Source of the DNA: Nocardiopsis kunsanensis DSM 44524
Lineage (GTDB): Bacteria > Actinomycetota > Actinomycetes > Streptosporangiales > Streptosporangiaceae
Length of the DNA stretch: 47,818 bases
Assembly (NCBI RefSeq): GCF_000340965.1
Contig: NZ_ANAY01000042.1
Location: forward strand, 1 to 47,818
Direction: 5' to 3'
The position numbers and the translations under genes were made by a program. How positions within the stretch are numbered: the stretch's first letter is position 1; each line of letters starts with the position of its first letter. The notes below the pieces were generated by a model, which did no database searches, had not been told where the DNA came from, and saw only the letters and a program-made list of their open reading frames with translations. Shown here piece by piece: positions 6,849 to 14,419 of the stretch.

Positions 6849-8312
6849 ATGTCGGATCTGGAAGAACGAGTCGTCGCACAGGTGGAGAAGAAACTCTTCA
6901 TCGGTGGCAAGTGGCAGGAAGCGGCCGCGGGCGGGACCTTCGAGGTCGAGGACCCTTCGACGCGCACCGCGCTCTGCGAGATCTCCGACGCCACCGACGT
7001 CGACGGGCTGGCCGCCCTCGCCGCAGCCCACAACGCCCAGCCCTCCTGGGGAAAGGTGGCCCCCCGTGAGCGGGGTGAGATCCTGCGCAAGGGCTACGAG
7101 CTGCTCATGGAGCGCCAGGATGAGCTGGCGACCCTCATGACCCTGGAGATGGGCAAACCGCTGCCCGAGGCCAAGGGCGAGATCGCCTACGCGGCGGAGT
7201 TCTTCCGCTGGTTCTCGGAGGAGGCGGTCCGCATCGAGGGCGGGTTCGCCACGGCCCCCAACGGCCAGGCGCGTTTCCTCATCATGCGCCAGCCCGTCGG
7301 CCCGTCGGTGCTCATCACCCCGTGGAACTTCCCCATGGCCATGGGCACCCGCAAGATCGGCCCGGCGATCGCGGCCGGGTGCACCATGATTCTCAAACCC
7401 GCCCAGCAGACACCTCTGTGCGCCCTCGCCCTCGCCGGCATCCTCCAGGAGGCCGGTCTGCCCGAGGGGGTGCTGAGCGTGCTGCCCACGACCAACGCCG
7501 GCGGGCTCACCGAGCCGCTGCTGCGCGACGGGCGGATCCGCAAGCTGTCCTTCACCGGTTCCACCGGTGTAGGACGCAAACTCCTGGAGCAGAGCTCGGA
7601 GAAGGTCCTGCGCACCTCCCTGGAACTGGGCGGCAACGCACCGTTCCTGGTCTTCGACGACGCCGACATGGACGCCGCCGTCGACGGGGCGATGCTCGCG
7701 AAGATGCGCAACATCGGCGAGGCCTGCACCGCCGCCAACCGTATCTACGTCCAGTCCGGGGTGGCCGAGGAGTTCGCCGACCGCCTCAGCCGCCGCATGG
7801 GCGAGCTCCGGGTCGGCCGCGGCCTGGAGGAAGGTGTCGACGTGGGTCCGCTGATCGACGAGAAGGCCCGTGACAAGGTGCAGTCGCTGGTCGACGACGC
7901 CGTCGGCAAGGGTGCGCGTGTGCTCGTGGGCGGTGAACGAGGGAGCAGCGCCGGGCACTTCTACCAGCCGACGGTGCTCTCCGGTGTGCCCCACGACGCG
8001 GAGATGTCCGACACCGAGATCTTCGGCCCCGTCGCACCGGTGTCCTCCTTCGATACGGAGGAGGAGGCGATCCGGCTCGCCAACAACACCGAGTACGGGC
8101 TGGTCAGCTACGTCTACACCACCGACCTCAGCCGGGCCTTCCGGGTGAGCGAGGCGCTGGAGGCCGGGATGGTCGGCCTCAACCAGGGCGTGGTCTCCAA
8201 CCCGGCGGCCCCGTTCGGCGGGATCAAGCAGTCCGGCCTGGGCCGCGAGGGCGGCGACGTCGGTATCGACGAGTTCCTCGAGTACAAGTACGTGGGGGTC
8301 GGCGGGGTCTGA
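6849..8312 (+). CDS. gabD: NAD(P)-dependent succinate-semialdehyde dehydrogenase
   Basis: A 487-residue aldehyde dehydrogenase-superfamily enzyme. TPWNFPMA carries the oxyanion Asn160, FTGSTGVGRKL binds the dinucleotide, LELGGNAPF holds general-base Glu259, and GEACTAANR contains nucleophile Cys293. Motifs such as ITPWNFP and KPAQQTP are those of the GabD branch, which oxidises succinate semialdehyde to succinate. The ATG at 6849 has GAAGGA upstream. It is divergent from gabT, so the pair would convert GABA or an analogue to a dicarboxylate. It is followed by a bidirectional hairpin shared with the converging GntR gene. Other short semialdehydes (glutarate, malonate type) are possible substrates. 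Confidence 0.85.
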   Translation: MSDLEERVVAQVEKKLFIGGKWQEAAAGGTFEVEDPSTRTALCEISDATDVDGLAALAAAHNAQPSWGKVAPRERGEILRKGYELLMERQDELATLMTLEMGKPLPEAKGEIAYAAEFFRWFSEEAVRIEGGFATAPNGQARFLIMRQPVGPSVLITPWNFPMAMGTRKIGPAIAAGCTMILKPAQQTPLCALALAGILQEAGLPEGVLSVLPTTNAGGLTEPLLRDGRIRKLSFTGSTGVGRKLLEQSSEKVLRTSLELGGNAPFLVFDDADMDAAVDGAMLAKMRNIGEACTAANRIYVQSGVAEEFADRLSRRMGELRVGRGLEEGVDVGPLIDEKARDKVQSLVDDAVGKGARVLVGGERGSSAGHFYQPTVLSGVPHDAEMSDTEIFGPVAPVSSFDTEEEAIRLANNTEYGLVSYVYTTDLSRAFRVSEALEAGMVGLNQGVVSNPAAPFGGIKQSGLGREGGDVGIDEFLEYKYVGVGGV

Positions 8313-8314
8313 TC

Positions 8315-8344
8315 CCGCGAGCCGCACCGTTGCGGCCCACGCGG
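8315..8344. terminator. Bidirectional hairpin between gabD and gntR
   Basis: CCGCG (8315-8319) and GCCGCA (8321-8326) pair with TGCGGC (8331-8336) and CGCGG (8340-8344) around the loop CCGT. It lies between the converging ends of gabD and the GntR gene. Confidence 0.6.
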
Positions 8345-8355
8345 ATCACCGTCCG

Positions 8356-9042
8356 TCAGCCCTCGGGCGAGTCCGGCGTGGGCCGCTCGGCGTTGATCCG
8401 GTCCACAGTGTCGATCATGTGCTCCTCGATGAGCTCCAGCAGCCGATCCTCGGCGCCGTCGACGATCGCGTCGAGGATGCGGCGGTGCTCCTGCAGGAGC
8501 TCGTCGGGCTCCGGGTAGGTCTCCTGCATCGCCGTCAGGCACATGCGGGTCTCCACCAGCAATGTCTGGGCCATCCGCTCCAGTCGGCTGTTGCCCGCAC
8601 AGCTGACCAAGGTCTGGTGGAAGGCCTGGTCGGCGTCGCTCATGAGATCCCGGTCGTGGCTCCGCGCAGCCTCGGCCAGACGCTCCAGAGCGGGGGTCAG
8701 GCGGGCCACGGCCTCGCCCCGGTTGCCCCGGATGATGAGCTCGCACGCGGTGCGTTCCACGGCGAGCCGGGCGGTGTAGACGTCGCGTACGTCGTCCGGG
8801 GTCAATTCGCGGACGAACAGCCCCCGGTGGCGTTCACTGCGCAGCAGCCCCTCCTGCACCAGCCGCTGCATCGCCTCGCGCAGCGGCCCGCGGCTCACCC
8901 CCAGCCGTCCGGCCAGGTCCGCCTCCCCCAACTGGTCGCCGGGGGAGAGGGAACCGTACATGATCGCAGACCTGAGCTGGTCGGCGATGAGCTCGGCGGT
9001 GGAGCGTCGGGGCACGGGTCTGAGTTGTCCTGAGGCGGACAT
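8356..9042 (-). CDS. GntR-family regulator, FCD (FadR) subfamily
   Basis: A 228-residue repressor-type protein. The N-terminal winged helix-turn-helix is complete: IADQLRSAIMYGSLSPGDQ, then LGEADLAGRLGVSRGPLREA, with a wing at HRGLFVREL. The helical FCD domain follows, with the metal/ligand residues expected of it (DADQAFHQ, EHRRI, EEHM), so it probably binds a small carboxylate. It is the last gene of the operon DUF3830, isomerase, isomerase, gntR, whose promoter holds one of the three identical palindromes. This arrangement predicts autoregulation and control of all three divergent promoters, with a pathway intermediate as inducer. Confidence 0.88.
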   Translation of the reverse strand: MSASGQLRPVPRRSTAELIADQLRSAIMYGSLSPGDQLGEADLAGRLGVSRGPLREAMQRLVQEGLLRSERHRGLFVRELTPDDVRDVYTARLAVERTACELIIRGNRGEAVARLTPALERLAEAARSHDRDLMSDADQAFHQTLVSCAGNSRLERMAQTLLVETRMCLTAMQETYPEPDELLQEHRRILDAIVDGAEDRLLELIEEHMIDTVDRINAERPTPDSPEG

Positions 9043-9199
9043 GGGTCGTTCTCCTTCCTGAGGACGGGGATCGGACTCGACGTGACGTTGAGGTTATGGC
9101 ATGTTCTCCGGGCCTTCGTCCGTGTGCGGGCGGATCGTCGCTCGTCGGCGGCCGGGCGCGGAGCGGCCCGCGCCCGGCACCGGAACGGGATCAGCGGCT

Positions 9200-9940
9200 C
9201 TACAGGTCGGTGTCGACCGGACCGGTCCCGGAACGGAAGAGCGATCCGGGACCTTTGTCGGTGTCGGTCGCCCCGGCCAGCCGCAGGCCCTCCCACACAC
9301 TCACCTGGTTGGCGGTGAGCACGGACTTGCCCAGACGGGACTCCAGCGCATCGACCAGGTCGGCGCTGTGCATGGCGGTGTCGGGCACCAGGACGGCCCC
9401 GGCCGCGGAGTGGTCGTTGCTGACGACGAAGTCGACGACCTCGCCCGGATCGAGTACACCGACCTCGGCAGCGGTGGGCACGCCATGGCTGGCCAGTGAC
9501 AGCACGTTCACCCCGGCGGCCCCCAGGAACTCCACGAACTTCGCCGAGACGTCGTCGGGATAGGTCGCCGCGATCGCCACATCGTGCACGCGCAGCTGAC
9601 GCAGGGCGTGCACGAACGCGAACGAGGTGCTGGAGGCCGGCACCCCGGCACGAGCGCGCACCCCAGCGACCTGGTCGCGTGCACCGTCCCGACCGAACAC
9701 GAAACTGCCGCTGGTGCAGGCCCACACCGCGGCGTCCACGTCCATGCGGGCGAGTTCGTCGGCGCCCTCGGCGAGGACGTCGGGGCCGCCGACGTCCAGT
9801 AGGGCGTCCACCCGGTGGGCGTCCTCACGCATGAGGGTGTGCACCACCGGGAGTTCGATACCGTCGCCGAGTCGTTCGGCGAAGGCCTGGTAATCGTCCT
9901 GGGCGCTGTGCCCCGGGTAGAGGAATCCGACGCGGGTCAC
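9200..9940 (-). CDS. Maleate isomerase/Asp-Glu racemase-type enzyme lacking the second Cys
   Basis: Encodes 246 residues from a GTG at 9940 preceded by AAGGAG; the frame is open further upstream, but that part lacks a binding site. It belongs to the family of maleate cis-trans isomerases and arylmalonate decarboxylases, which use a pair of cysteines on either side of the substrate. The first is present (WACTSGSF, Cys75). At the second position, where family members have SCT, it reads VPDTAM with Asp187. The neighbouring paralogue keeps both cysteines and is 23 bases upstream in the same operon. Loss of one Cys could mean decarboxylase-like or other one-base chemistry, or a subunit of a heteromer with the paralogue. 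It is not simply a maleate isomerase. Confidence 0.78.
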   Translation of the reverse strand: MTRVGFLYPGHSAQDDYQAFAERLGDGIELPVVHTLMREDAHRVDALLDVGGPDVLAEGADELARMDVDAAVWACTSGSFVFGRDGARDQVAGVRARAGVPASSTSFAFVHALRQLRVHDVAIAATYPDDVSAKFVEFLGAAGVNVLSLASHGVPTAAEVGVLDPGEVVDFVVSNDHSAAGAVLVPDTAMHSADLVDALESRLGKSVLTANQVSVWEGLRLAGATDTDKGPGSLFRSGTGPVDTDL

Positions 9941-9963
9941 TCGTTCTCCTTCGGGTCGGGGGC

Positions 9964-10761
9964 TCACACCCTGCTCGGCGCGGTCGCCTCCACCAGGCCC
10001 TGCCCGTGGGCGACCGCTCGACGGTCGGCGTCGGCCAACAAGGCCCACATGGTCACCTGGTTGGCGGCCAGGACGGGCTTGCCGAGCTCCTGTTCGAGCG
10101 GCGCGATGATGTCGTAGGTGAGCACGTTGGTGCAGCTGATGTAGACCGCCTCGGCGTCGGGGTGGTCCACGGCGTGCACGGCGTTCGAGACCTCGGCGTA
10201 GGTGACCCGCCAGATGTGGCTGAGCAGGCCGAGACCGATGCTGGAGGTCACCTCGACGCCGTGCTCGCCGAGGTAGGACAGGAGCCGGTCGGTGACGCTG
10301 TCCACGTAGGGGGTCACCACCGCGATCCGGTCGAGGTCCATGGCGCCCAGGGCCCGGACCAGCGCTCCGGAGGTGGTGACGGCGTGGGGAGCGCCCGCTC
10401 CCACCATCGTGTGGTGCAGGGCGTTCTCACCCTCGGACCCGTGGACGAAGCTGCCCGAGGCGCAGGCGTAGCCGATGGCACGCGGTTCCGGGGCGAGCAG
10501 GGCGCGGACCGCGGGATCCACCTGTTCGGCCCGGCTCAGGGCTGCGGCCTGGTCGACCGTCACCGGTACGTGGACGTAGGGCAGCCGTGTGATGTGCAGT
10601 GAGACGTCGTCGGGTGTCCACCGCCACAGTTCGCGGTCCAGCGCGAAGTCGTAGGGGGCGATGACGCCCACGCCCGCTTGCCAGGGCGTCGTCCGGCTCG
10701 CGGCCAGTTCGACGACCTGTGCTTCGGCGCCGGTGTCTGTCTCGTTTCGGTTGATCCGCAT
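9964..10761 (-). CDS. Maleate isomerase-family protein with both catalytic Cys
   Basis: Encodes 265 residues. Two cysteines stand where the maleate cis-trans isomerase/Asp-Glu racemase superfamily needs them: GYACASGSF (Cys100) and VYISCTNVLTYD (Cys210). The ending GKPVLAANQVTMWALL is the conserved family C-terminus. The start ATG has GGGAGG 10 bases upstream. In nicotinate and dihydroxypyridine degradation such an enzyme turns maleate into fumarate after a maleamate amidase, but no ring-opening oxygenase is present in this window, so another cis-dicarboxylate or substituted malonate is equally possible. It is followed closely by its single-Cys paralogue. Confidence 0.82.
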   Translation of the reverse strand: MRINRNETDTGAEAQVVELAASRTTPWQAGVGVIAPYDFALDRELWRWTPDDVSLHITRLPYVHVPVTVDQAAALSRAEQVDPAVRALLAPEPRAIGYACASGSFVHGSEGENALHHTMVGAGAPHAVTTSGALVRALGAMDLDRIAVVTPYVDSVTDRLLSYLGEHGVEVTSSIGLGLLSHIWRVTYAEVSNAVHAVDHPDAEAVYISCTNVLTYDIIAPLEQELGKPVLAANQVTMWALLADADRRAVAHGQGLVEATAPSRV

Positions 10762-10841
10762 CGGTCACTCACCTCCCGGAACGTGTCGTGTGTGTTGTGT
10801 GTGCGGTCCCGCGGAGTTCGTGTCCGTGTCGAGCTCGTGGA

Positions 10842-11324
10842 TCACCGGTCGAGTCGCTCGTAGAGCAGGCGTTCGCCGACGCTGCCGGAGCGCCAGACGT
10901 CGTTGCAGGCCTCGGCCATGGCGGGAAGGTTCTCGACGACGGTCGCGAAGACGTTGCCGGGCACCCAGCCCACATCGCCGTTGATGAGCAGGTTGTTGCG
11001 TCCGTAGAAGAGGGCCAGGTCGATCACCCCGGGCAGGTGGTCGATGTTCTTGTCCTCCTTGAACGAGCGGTCGAGCATGCCGCCGTCGAAACAGAAGTAG
11101 ACGATGTCGCCGGGGATGGGGGTGACGGTCGGGTTCTCCTGGCCCGGCTCGGTCTCGGCGAAGCGGGGGACCATCGTGTAGACCTCGTTGCGCGCGTACT
11201 TGGCGTGCTGCACCGCGTCACCCTGGGGCAAAGCGTTCCAGACGGCCTCGCACGTGCGGGGGGCGTCCTCGTCGAGCAACTCGGCCACGCAGGAGACCCC
11301 TCGCTCCGCGAGAGTGATCCTCAT
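10842..11324 (-). CDS. DUF3830 family protein
   Basis: Encodes 160 residues from the ATG at 11324 (MRITLAERG). The sequence pattern LLDEDAPRTCEAVWNALP followed by GDIVYFCFDGG and NLLINGDVGWVPGNVFATVVENL matches what I know of DUF3830, a family thought to share the small cyclophilin-like barrel of the TM1367 group. No biochemical role is established. It is the first gene of the operon DUF3830, isomerase, isomerase, gntR, and its promoter carries an operator copy at 11415-11428. The position suggests an enzyme or binding protein acting on the same substrate as the two isomerase-type proteins. Confidence 0.75.
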   Translation of the reverse strand: MRITLAERGVSCVAELLDEDAPRTCEAVWNALPQGDAVQHAKYARNEVYTMVPRFAETEPGQENPTVTPIPGDIVYFCFDGGMLDRSFKEDKNIDHLPGVIDLALFYGRNNLLINGDVGWVPGNVFATVVENLPAMAEACNDVWRSGSVGERLLYERLDR

Positions 11325-11414
11325 GTGTCGGGGCAACGTCGTGTGTCCCTTCGGATGGTGCGTTCTGTGGTGTTCACACAGTTGAGGGCGGTTTTCGTTC
11401 CATATCCAACCATG

Positions 11415-11428
11415 GATTGTCAACAATC
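11415..11428. promoter_or_regulatory. GntR(FCD)-type operator, copy 2
   Basis: GATTGTCAACAATC, the exact reverse complement of the copy at 6723-6736. It is 91 bases upstream of the DUF3830 start and so within reach of that operon's promoter. Confidence 0.8.
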
Positions 11429-11534
11429 ATACGATTGGTGACTGGGGTGCGGCAATAGAAGCCCGGGGCACGGGTAGAGGGGCGGTGAGTGCGGGTTCGA
11501 GGGGTCCGGTTTACCCAGGAAAAGCCGCTTTGTG

Positions 11535-11548
11535 GATTGTTGACAATC
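11535..11548. promoter_or_regulatory. GntR(FCD)-type operator, copy 3
   Basis: GATTGTTGACAATC, identical base for base to the copy at 6723-6736. It is 85 bases upstream of the D-2-hydroxyacid dehydrogenase start. Confidence 0.8.
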
Positions 11549-11632
11549 TGCTGGCGGCTCCCTAGCGTTCATCGTGCCGGGCGAACCGACCTCACCCGCA
11601 GGCAGCATCAGTCGTAACCGGAGTGCACGCCC

Positions 11633-12658
11633 GTGAACAGTTCCGCCCCGTCCGCCCCGAACAGCCCCCGGCTCGTCGTACTCACAGGTGAGGAACCCCT
11701 GCCCCGGCCCGAACGCATCGACGACGAACCGCGCCTGGGCGAGGTGGTCCACGTGACCGCCGACGAACTCGGCACCGCGCTCCCCGGAGCGGACGCGCTG
11801 CTGGTCTGGGACCTGTTCTCCGAGGCGCTGGCCGAGGCCTTCCCCGAGGCCGACTCCCTGCGGTGGGTCCACGCCGCCACCACCGGCGTCGACAACCTCA
11901 TGTTCCCCGCGCTCGTGGACAGCGACGTAGTGGTGACCAACTCCCGAGGCATCTTCGACGAGCCCATCGCCGAGTACGTGCTCGGCCAGGTCATCGCCTT
12001 CGCCAAGGGCTTCCACCGCACGTGGGAGCTTCAGCACGAGCGTGTCTGGAAGCATCGCGAGACCGAACGGGTGGCCGGTAAACGCGCCCTCGTCGTGGGT
12101 ACCGGCCCCATCGGCCGCCACATCGGGCGCAAACTCGCCGCGGTGGGTATGCGGGTGCACGCTTCCGGAAGCCACGCCCGCGAAGGGGACACCGACTTCG
12201 GGACCGTCGCCGAGTCCACGCTGGAGGAGCACGCCCGGAACGGCGGCCCCACCCTGCAGCAGGAACTCCCCGAGGCCGACTACGTCGTCATCGCCGCCCC
12301 GCTCACCGAGTCCACCCACGGCCTCGTCGACCGGCGCTTCCTCGACCTCATGAAACCCACCGCACGCCTCGTCAACGTGGCGCGCGGTCCCATCGTCGTC
12401 CAGAGCGACCTGGTGGCGGCGCTCGAGAGCGGCGCCATCGACGGGTCCGCCCTGGACGTCTTCGAACGCGAGCCCCTCAAGGCGATCAACCCCCTGTGGG
12501 GACTGCCGGGCTCCATCGTCTCGCCGCACATGTCCGGTGACGTGGTCGGCTGGCGCGACGAACTCGTCGACCTCTTCCTGGACAACCTCGCCCGCTACCT
12601 GGACGGGCGCGAACTGCTCCATGTCGTCGACAAGGACCGGGGCTACGTCCCCGGCTGA
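11633..12658 (+). CDS. D-2-hydroxyacid dehydrogenase
   Basis: A 341-residue NAD(P)-dependent D-isomer-specific 2-hydroxyacid dehydrogenase. The Rossmann motif is seen at VVGTGPIGRHIGRKLAA (154-170; GxGxxG), and the catalytic trio at VNVARGP (Arg251), DVFEREPL (Glu280) and VSPHMSG (His299). The family interconverts 2-oxo acids and D-2-hydroxy acids. Start is a GTG with CGGAG upstream. The amidase gene follows after 34 bases in the same operon, and an operator copy lies 85 bases before the start. A likely role is to oxidise or reduce a 2-hydroxy acid formed in the pathway; the substrate is unknown. Confidence 0.85.
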   Translation: MNSSAPSAPNSPRLVVLTGEEPLPRPERIDDEPRLGEVVHVTADELGTALPGADALLVWDLFSEALAEAFPEADSLRWVHAATTGVDNLMFPALVDSDVVVTNSRGIFDEPIAEYVLGQVIAFAKGFHRTWELQHERVWKHRETERVAGKRALVVGTGPIGRHIGRKLAAVGMRVHASGSHAREGDTDFGTVAESTLEEHARNGGPTLQQELPEADYVVIAAPLTESTHGLVDRRFLDLMKPTARLVNVARGPIVVQSDLVAALESGAIDGSALDVFEREPLKAINPLWGLPGSIVSPHMSGDVVGWRDELVDLFLDNLARYLDGRELLHVVDKDRGYVPG

Positions 12659-12692
12659 TCTGCGAACCGCGGTGTGACACTGGGAGGCTGAA

Positions 12693-14201
12693 GTGACGAT
12701 CCGTTCCGACCGGGCCGGGACAGAGACCGCGGGCGTCGGCCCGGCCGACGGCGCCGTGGGCCGGACAAGTGTCCCGCGGGCGCGCGACGCGCACAGCGGC
12801 GTTCCGGCCGACCTCTCCGCCGAACAACTGTTGCACGGTTACGCCACCGGGGAGCTCTCCCCGGTGGAGGCCACCGAATCCGTACTCGAACGCATCGAAC
12901 AGGACAACCCGGCCCTCAATGCCTTCTGCCTCGTGCGCCCCGAGGAAGCCCTCGAGGCGGCCCGCGCCTCCGCCGAACGCTGGCGGCGCGGTGCGCCCGA
13001 GGGACTGCTCGACGGGGTGCCGACCGCGGTCAAGGACATCCACCTCACCAAGGGCTGGCCCACCCTGAAGGGGTCGCTCAACACACCGCAGGAAGGGCCG
13101 TGGGAGGAGGACTCCCCGGTCACGGCGCGGCTGCGCGAGCACGGGGCGGTCTTCGTCGGCAAGACCACCACCCCCGAGATCGCGTGGAAGGGTGTGACCG
13201 ACAGTCCGCTCACCGGGGTGACCCGGAACCCGTGGGACCTGTCGACCACCCCGGGCGGTTCCAGCGGGGGAGCGGCCGCCGCGGTCGCTGCCGGCATGGG
13301 ACCGCTGGCCACCGGTACCGACGGCGGCGGGTCCATCCGTATCCCCGCGAGCTTCACCGGTGTCTGCGGGATCAAGCCCACGTGGGGGCTGGTACCGCAC
13401 TACCCGGCCAGCCCCTTCGGTTCCCTCGCACACACCGGTCCGATGACCCGCACCGTCGGTGATCTGGCTCTGATGCTGGAGGCCGTCACCGGGTTCGACC
13501 CGCGTGACTGGATGGCCATGCCCACCCCGGCGCCCGGCCTGGGCGACGTGAGACTGCACCGCGACCCCGAGGACCTGGTGCGCGGTATGCGCATCGCCTA
13601 CAGCCCCACACTCGGCAACAACTCCGTGGACCCGGAGGTGGCGCGTGTGGTGGCCGACGCCGTCAGCGTGTTCGAGGCGTTGGGCGCACACGTGGATGAG
13701 GCCGACCCGGGGCTGCCCGAGTGCCGCCGCGACTTCGAGGTCCTGTGGAACAGCGGAGCCGCCAAGGCCACCGAGCACCTCGACGACCGGCAGCGGGACC
13801 TGCTCGACCCGGGGCTGCGGGAGATCATCGAGGAGGGCCTGTCCTTCTCGGCGCAGGACTACCTCACCGCGATGGCCACCCGTATGGACATGGGCAAGCG
13901 CATGGGCCTGTTCCACACCACCTACGACCTGCTGCTCACCCCGGCGATGCCGATGACCGCCTTCGAGGCCGGTACGGAGTCCCCGCCGCAGTTGGCCGGG
14001 CAGCGCTGGACCTCCTGGGCGGGGTTCAGCTACCCGTTCAACATGACCCAGCAGCCGGCCGCGAGCGTGCCGTGCGGGTTCAGTGAGGCGGGCCTGCCCA
14101 TCGGTCTGCAGGTGATCGGTCCGCGCCACTCCGACGGTCGGGTCCTGGCGGCCTGCCGGGCCTTCGAGCTCGCACGCCCCTGGGCAGGGCACCGTCCGTG
14201 A
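12693..14201 (+). CDS. Amidase (amidase-signature family)
   Basis: A 502-residue amidase-signature hydrolase. The Ser-cisSer-Lys triad is visible: Lys114 in GVPTAVKDIH, the GGSSGG loop at 188-193 and the nucleophile Ser214 in GTDGGGSIRIPAS. The family cleaves carboxamides to acid plus amine or ammonia and includes fungal, plant and Glu-tRNA amidotransferase members; the latter is unlikely here because no gatB/gatC are near. The first 40 residues are an unconserved extension; a later start is possible but the GTG at 12693 has GGGAGG. It is coexpressed with the hydroxyacid dehydrogenase and probably releases the acid that the rest of the regulon consumes. Confidence 0.87.
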   Translation: MTIRSDRAGTETAGVGPADGAVGRTSVPRARDAHSGVPADLSAEQLLHGYATGELSPVEATESVLERIEQDNPALNAFCLVRPEEALEAARASAERWRRGAPEGLLDGVPTAVKDIHLTKGWPTLKGSLNTPQEGPWEEDSPVTARLREHGAVFVGKTTTPEIAWKGVTDSPLTGVTRNPWDLSTTPGGSSGGAAAAVAAGMGPLATGTDGGGSIRIPASFTGVCGIKPTWGLVPHYPASPFGSLAHTGPMTRTVGDLALMLEAVTGFDPRDWMAMPTPAPGLGDVRLHRDPEDLVRGMRIAYSPTLGNNSVDPEVARVVADAVSVFEALGAHVDEADPGLPECRRDFEVLWNSGAAKATEHLDDRQRDLLDPGLREIIEEGLSFSAQDYLTAMATRMDMGKRMGLFHTTYDLLLTPAMPMTAFEAGTESPPQLAGQRWTSWAGFSYPFNMTQQPAASVPCGFSEAGLPIGLQVIGPRHSDGRVLAACRAFELARPWAGHRP

Positions 14202-14302
14202 GGGAGATGACGGACGTGCGTGGGCAGATCACGGCATCATCACGTTCCTGAGCGTCCGGGTGCGGGCACGACCACCGTTTCGTGTGCGTAATGTCCGCAT
14301 CC

Positions 14303-14316
14303 AGGACTTTCGGCCG
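14303..14316. promoter_or_regulatory. Possible DevR (DosR) box
   Basis: AGGACTTTCGGCCG, about 105 bases before devR, matches most positions of the mycobacterial DosR consensus GGGACTTTNGTCCC but misses both outer bases and one inner one. This would allow autoregulation. One imperfect copy is weak evidence. Confidence 0.3.
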
Positions 14317-14419
14317 GGGCCGGAACGCCCTTCGGGCCCGCATGCCGGGCCCTTCCCGTATTACCGTTCTCCTGGGCGCGGTGTGCGCCACGCGCAGACC
14401 CCGGGGTAAGGATGGTCCG

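Larger units (their letters stand above)
11325..11632. other. Divergent control region of the catabolic regulon
   Basis: 308 bases without a gene, between the DUF3830 operon and the hydroxyacid dehydrogenase-amidase operon. It contains two copies of the GATTGT-N2-ACAATC palindrome 120 bases apart (start to start), about 11.5 helical turns, each close to one of the divergent starts. Confidence 0.75.

Noticed and set aside
6744..8327. 527-codon open frame antisense to gabD
   Set aside because: gabD has all catalytic motifs on the other strand; this frame is a shadow with no family resemblance.
9941..10048. N-terminal extension of the single-Cys isomerase-type protein
   Set aside because: The extra residues overlap the end of the upstream gene, are Arg/Pro-rich, and lack a start site; the GTG at 9940 has AAGGAG.
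12486..14192. 568-codon open frame antisense to the amidase gene
   Set aside because: It mirrors the amidase gene and has no ribosome binding site or recognisable motif. Long antisense frames are normal at such high GC.
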